Source: Methylophilaceae bacterium UBA6140
GTDB lineage: Bacteria; Pseudomonadota; Gammaproteobacteria; Burkholderiales; Methylophilaceae
Assembly (NCBI GenBank): GCA_002423265.1
Contig: DIVE01000050.1
Span: forward strand, 16,985 to 33,246
Length of the DNA: 16,262 nt
Direction: 5' to 3'
The position numbers and the translations under genes are program-made. Positions 14,210-16,262 of this stretch are shown piece after piece. Each line of letters opens with the position of its first letter. The stretch's first letter is position 1. The notes under the pieces were generated by a model. That model saw only the letters and a list, made by a program, of their open reading frames with translations. It ran no database searches and was not told where the DNA came from.

Positions 14210-14959
14210 TTATTTCATGAAACGCGTGGCGTATCGTTTATCCAGACGCGACAAAGGTAACATAATCAGCATATCCGCGGTATTGAAATCCGGATCCCAT
14301 GCCGGTTCGCCGCAAATGTAGGCGCCCAGCCGCAGATAACCCTTGATCAGCGGCGGGCAGGCGACTTGCAGGCCGGTATTGAGCCCTTCCAGCGGCAACG
14401 GGCAGTGCGGGAATACCCGATATTCCTGCGGTGCCAGAAAGCTGTCTTCAAGACGGCGGTAAAGGCTGGCTGCCAGATGGCCGCCATCAGCCATGCCGAT
14501 ACTGCCGCAACCGATCATGAACTCGTAGCGGTGTATCTGCATGTATTTCGCCAGCCCGGCCCACAACAGCGAAATCGTGCCGCCGTGGCGGTAGTCGCGG
14601 TGTACGCAAGCACGGCCGACTTCAACCGTGCGGTCAAACAGATGCTCTAGGCGGCTCAGATCGAATTCGCCGGCAGAATAGTAGCCGCCGGCTTCGTTGG
14701 CCATGGCCGGGCTAAGGATGCGATACGTGCCAATGACCTCGTTGCTGCCGCTTTCGCGTATCAGCAAATGGTCGCAGAAGGCATCGAACCCATCGCGGTC
14801 ATGGCCGTCCTGGCTGTTCAGGCGCGCCCCCATTTCTTCGGCAAAAACCTTATAGCGCAGGCGTTGTGCTTCTGCGACTTCAGAAGGGTTGCGGGCAAAA
14901 CTGTAGGTGAGATGGACGGGCTCTTGAGCAAGCCCCGGAGATTGATGCCGTTCCAGCAT
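14210..14959 (-). CDS. olsB: OlsB-like GNAT acyltransferase (ornithine N-acyltransferase)
   Basis: OlsB transfers a 3-hydroxyacyl group from acyl carrier protein to the alpha-amino group of ornithine, the first step of ornithine-lipid synthesis. The 249-aa protein has the GNAT/autoinducer-synthase-like blocks of this family: LRYKVFAEEMGA (34-45), DGFDAFCDHLLI, VIGTYRIL, and VEVGRACVHRDYRHGGTISLLW (113-134). MIGCGSIG and CPPLIKGYLRLGAYICGEPAWDPDFNTAD follow, also typical. The ATG has AGGAAAG six bases upstream. The gene is directly followed by the OlsA-like gene and preceded by a Pho-box-like site. Substrate is inferred from family and pairing; related enzymes acylate other amino acids such as glycine or glutamine. 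Confidence 0.82.
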   Translation of the reverse strand: MLERHQSPGLAQEPVHLTYSFARNPSEVAEAQRLRYKVFAEEMGARLNSQDGHDRDGFDAFCDHLLIRESGSNEVIGTYRILSPAMANEAGGYYSAGEFDLSRLEHLFDRTVEVGRACVHRDYRHGGTISLLWAGLAKYMQIHRYEFMIGCGSIGMADGGHLAASLYRRLEDSFLAPQEYRVFPHCPLPLEGLNTGLQVACPPLIKGYLRLGAYICGEPAWDPDFNTADMLIMLPLSRLDKRYATRFMK

Positions 14960-14992
14960 TTGTGCTTTCCTGTTCTATTGAAAACAGGAGAG

Positions 14993-15048
14993 ACTTTACG
15001 AATTCAAGGTGACAGACTGGTGACAGCTTCTTGAAAGTTCGGTGACTG
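14993..15048 (-). promoter_or_regulatory. Pho box (PhoB site) and -10 of the olsB-olsA operon
   Basis: On the minus strand the sequence CTGTCAC-CAGT-CTGTCAC (plus 15026-15009) is two identical 7-bp repeats separated by 4 bp, the architecture of the PhoB box (consensus CTGTCAT-A(A/T)A(A/T)-CTGTCA(C/T)). Upstream, in the same 11-bp phase, are CTTTCAA (15037-15031) and CAGTCAC (15048-15042), matching five and six of seven bases. Exactly 10 bp after the last repeat comes TAAAGT (14998-14993), a -10-like hexamer, the spacing seen at PhoB-activated promoters where the box replaces the -35. The olsB ATG is 33 bases further on. Confidence 0.8.
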
Positions 15049-15067
15049 CCAAGGCGGACAGTCACCG
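15040..15067 (-). other. Hairpin downstream of the lipoprotein gene
   Basis: CGGTGACTG (15040-15048) pairs perfectly with CAGTCACCG (15059-15067) around ten bases, 15 bases after the lipoprotein stop. No T-run follows on the minus strand, so it is at best a weak or Rho-assisted transcript end. One arm coincides with the most upstream Pho-type repeat. Confidence 0.5.
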
Positions 15068-15082
15068 GTTACTGGTGCGTGT

Positions 15083-15535
15083 TCAGTGACTGACGCGGGT
15101 GACACCGCCGGATTCGATCAGGCGCACGCGCTGGCCGGGTGCGAATGCGACATCGGCTTCCTGAACGATGGCGACCATGCCGCCGCTGTCGAGCTTGACG
15201 GTGATTTCCAGACCGTCCTGACGGGTGATGACTTCTTCGGCAGCGGAACCGGCAAGCCCGCCGGCAACCGCACCGACCACGGTTGCGATCGCCGCGCCGC
15301 GGCCACCGCCGATGGTACTGCCGGCGATGCCGCCAACTGCTGCACCGGCAACGGTGCCAACAGGCGTTTTTGTACCTTCGATTTTGACTGTGCGCACGCT
15401 TTCGACGACACCGGTGCGTATGGTTTGCGTTTTGCGCGCTTCATCGCGGCTGTAAACGCTGCCGGATTGCGAGCTGGCGCAGCCGGCAAGAAACAGTGAT
15501 AGTGTCATCAGAACGAGTATGCGGGTGGTTTTCAT
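15083..15535 (-). CDS. Glycine-zipper outer-membrane lipoprotein (SlyB/Pcp-like)
   Basis: The protein (150 aa) has a lipoprotein signal peptide with lipobox LAGC (16-19), so Cys19 should be lipidated. It is followed by a glycine-zipper double helix (about residues 60-103: VAGAAVGGIAGSTIGGG and VVGAVAGGLAGSAAEE) and a small C-terminal beta domain (ITVKLDSGGMVAIVQ, FAPGQRVRLIESGGVTRV). This is the plan of SlyB/17-kDa-antigen proteins, which act in envelope stability. I chose the ATG at 15535 because GTGAGG lies six bases before it; an ATG three bases upstream and a GTG at 15547 are in frame but spaced worse. It follows the kinase gene by 31 bases. Specific function unknown. Confidence 0.88.
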   Translation of the reverse strand: MKTTRILVLMTLSLFLAGCASSQSGSVYSRDEARKTQTIRTGVVESVRTVKIEGTKTPVGTVAGAAVGGIAGSTIGGGRGAAIATVVGAVAGGLAGSAAEEVITRQDGLEITVKLDSGGMVAIVQEADVAFAPGQRVRLIESGGVTRVSH

Positions 15536-15566
15536 CATGGGCCTCACTTTTTGGAATAGGGTTGAT

Positions 15567-16262
15567 TCAGCTTAAATCAATTTTCTCATTAAATGCTTTT
15601 TCGTAACGGTCAGCAATTTCCGCTCGATCAGGTCGGTGGTTCTGTCCGCCGCGGCTGGCGATCTTGATCGCACCCATGACGGCTGCGAGTTGCCCGCATT
15701 TCTTCCAGTCCCAGCCCCTGGTGATGCCATACAGCAGACCGGCGCGATAGGCATCACCGCAACCTGTCGGGTCAACGAGCGCATCTGCTTGAACGCAAGA
15801 AATTTCGATGCGTTGACCGTTGGTATAAATGGTTGATCCTTTGGCGCCCTTGGTAGCAACCAGCGCTTTCACCCTGCTTGCGAGCACCTCTAATGTGAGA
15901 TTGGTTTTTTCCTGCAAAAGTTGCGCTTCGTATTGGTTGACTGCCAGGTAATCGGCTTTGTCGATGAAGTCGAGCAATTCGTCTCCGGTGAACATCGGCA
16001 GGCCCTGGCCCGGGTCGAACAGGAATGGGATTCGGGCTTCTGCGCATTCGCGTGCATGCATGAACATGCCTTCGCGCCCGTCCGGCGCGATGATGGCGAG
16101 TTTGATGTTGTCTGTTTCGTTGACGCTGTTGAGGTGTGATTGCTGCATGGCACCCGGGTGAAAAGCAGTGATCTGGTTGTCGTCAAGGTCGGTCGTGATG
16201 AATGCCTGCGCGGTATAAGTTTCGCTGATGGTTCTGATATGGCGCGGACTGATGCCGTTTTC
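15567..16262 (-). CDS. PfkB-family carbohydrate kinase (adenosine-kinase-like), C-terminal part
   Basis: The frame is open from the window edge, so the N-terminus is missing; 231 residues are visible. The second PfkB signature is DPTGCGDAYRAGLLYGI, with the Gly-Asp catalytic base region intact. Upstream lie TAQAFITTDLDDNQITAFHPGA, an adenosine-kinase-like substrate-lid region, and PFLFDPGQGLPMF. These enzymes phosphorylate a sugar or nucleoside hydroxyl with ATP. The family members in proteobacteria are usually annotated only as carbohydrate or PfkB kinases, and the substrate cannot be fixed from this part. A start at 16148 is not the true start because clear family sequence continues upstream of it. 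Confidence 0.92.
   Translation of the reverse strand, partial: ENGISPRHIRTISETYTAQAFITTDLDDNQITAFHPGAMQQSHLNSVNETDNIKLAIIAPDGREGMFMHARECAEARIPFLFDPGQGLPMFTGDELLDFIDKADYLAVNQYEAQLLQEKTNLTLEVLASRVKALVATKGAKGSTIYTNGQRIEISCVQADALVDPTGCGDAYRAGLLYGITRGWDWKKCGQLAAVMGAIKIASRGGQNHRPDRAEIADRYEKAFNEKIDLS

Noticed and set aside
15562..15580. TTGATT/AATCAA inverted repeat at the end of the kinase gene
   Set aside because: The stem is only six AT-rich pairs, overlaps the stop codon and lacks a T-run on the coding strand.

Overview
The window looks like chromosomal DNA of a betaproteobacterium, probably of the Nitrosomonadales type. The basis is the gene order around cytochrome aa3 oxidase assembly (tiny assembly ORF, ctaG, coxC, antisense DUF2909 gene, SURF1, Sco-like gene, ctaA, ctaB), the c5-type cytochrome, and the overall protein flavour. 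No genus can be assigned by eye.

Layout. (1) 35-5289: the downstream half of an aa3-type cytochrome c oxidase cluster. It holds a 36-residue assembly peptide, the copper chaperone CtaG, subunit III, SURF1, a membrane-anchored Sco-like protein, heme A synthase and heme O synthase. A 64-aa twin-transmembrane gene lies on the opposite strand, behind a strong bidirectional terminator. (2) 5290-5613: a 324-base gap with a two-hairpin REP-like element and an 18-bp palindrome that may be an operator. (3) 5614-11734: a type I secretion locus with a TolC-family outer-membrane protein, a LapB/HlyB-like ABC transporter with a degenerate C39 domain, an HlyD-type adaptor and a BapA-type adhesin. The adhesin gene breaks off in its third 104-residue Ig-like repeat. 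(4) 11735-12101: a low-GC stretch, a terminator, tRNA-Arg(CCG) on the minus strand, and divergent promoters. (5) 12102-13463: membrane-anchored cytochrome c5 and ApaH. (6) 13446-16262, minus strand: a PfkB-family kinase (cut by the window edge), a glycine-zipper lipoprotein, and an OlsB-OlsA-like acyltransferase pair.

How the parts work together. The first block matures the heme and copper centres of the oxidase, and the c5 cytochrome could be an electron carrier for such oxidases. The secretion block should export the adhesin next to it, but that adhesin has lost its repeats and its C-terminal secretion signal. So either the system is a relic in this strain, it serves another substrate, or the assembly collapsed here. 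The acyltransferase pair fits ornithine-lipid synthesis.

The most striking non-coding signal is upstream of the OlsB-like gene. Two perfect CTGTCAC repeats lie 11 bp apart, followed by two weaker copies in the same 11-bp phase, with a -10-like hexamer exactly 10 bp downstream. This is a near-textbook PhoB binding site, and it implies that phosphate starvation switches on a phosphorus-free membrane lipid. The second point of interest is the exact breakpoint in the adhesin, close to the 3' end of a tRNA gene.
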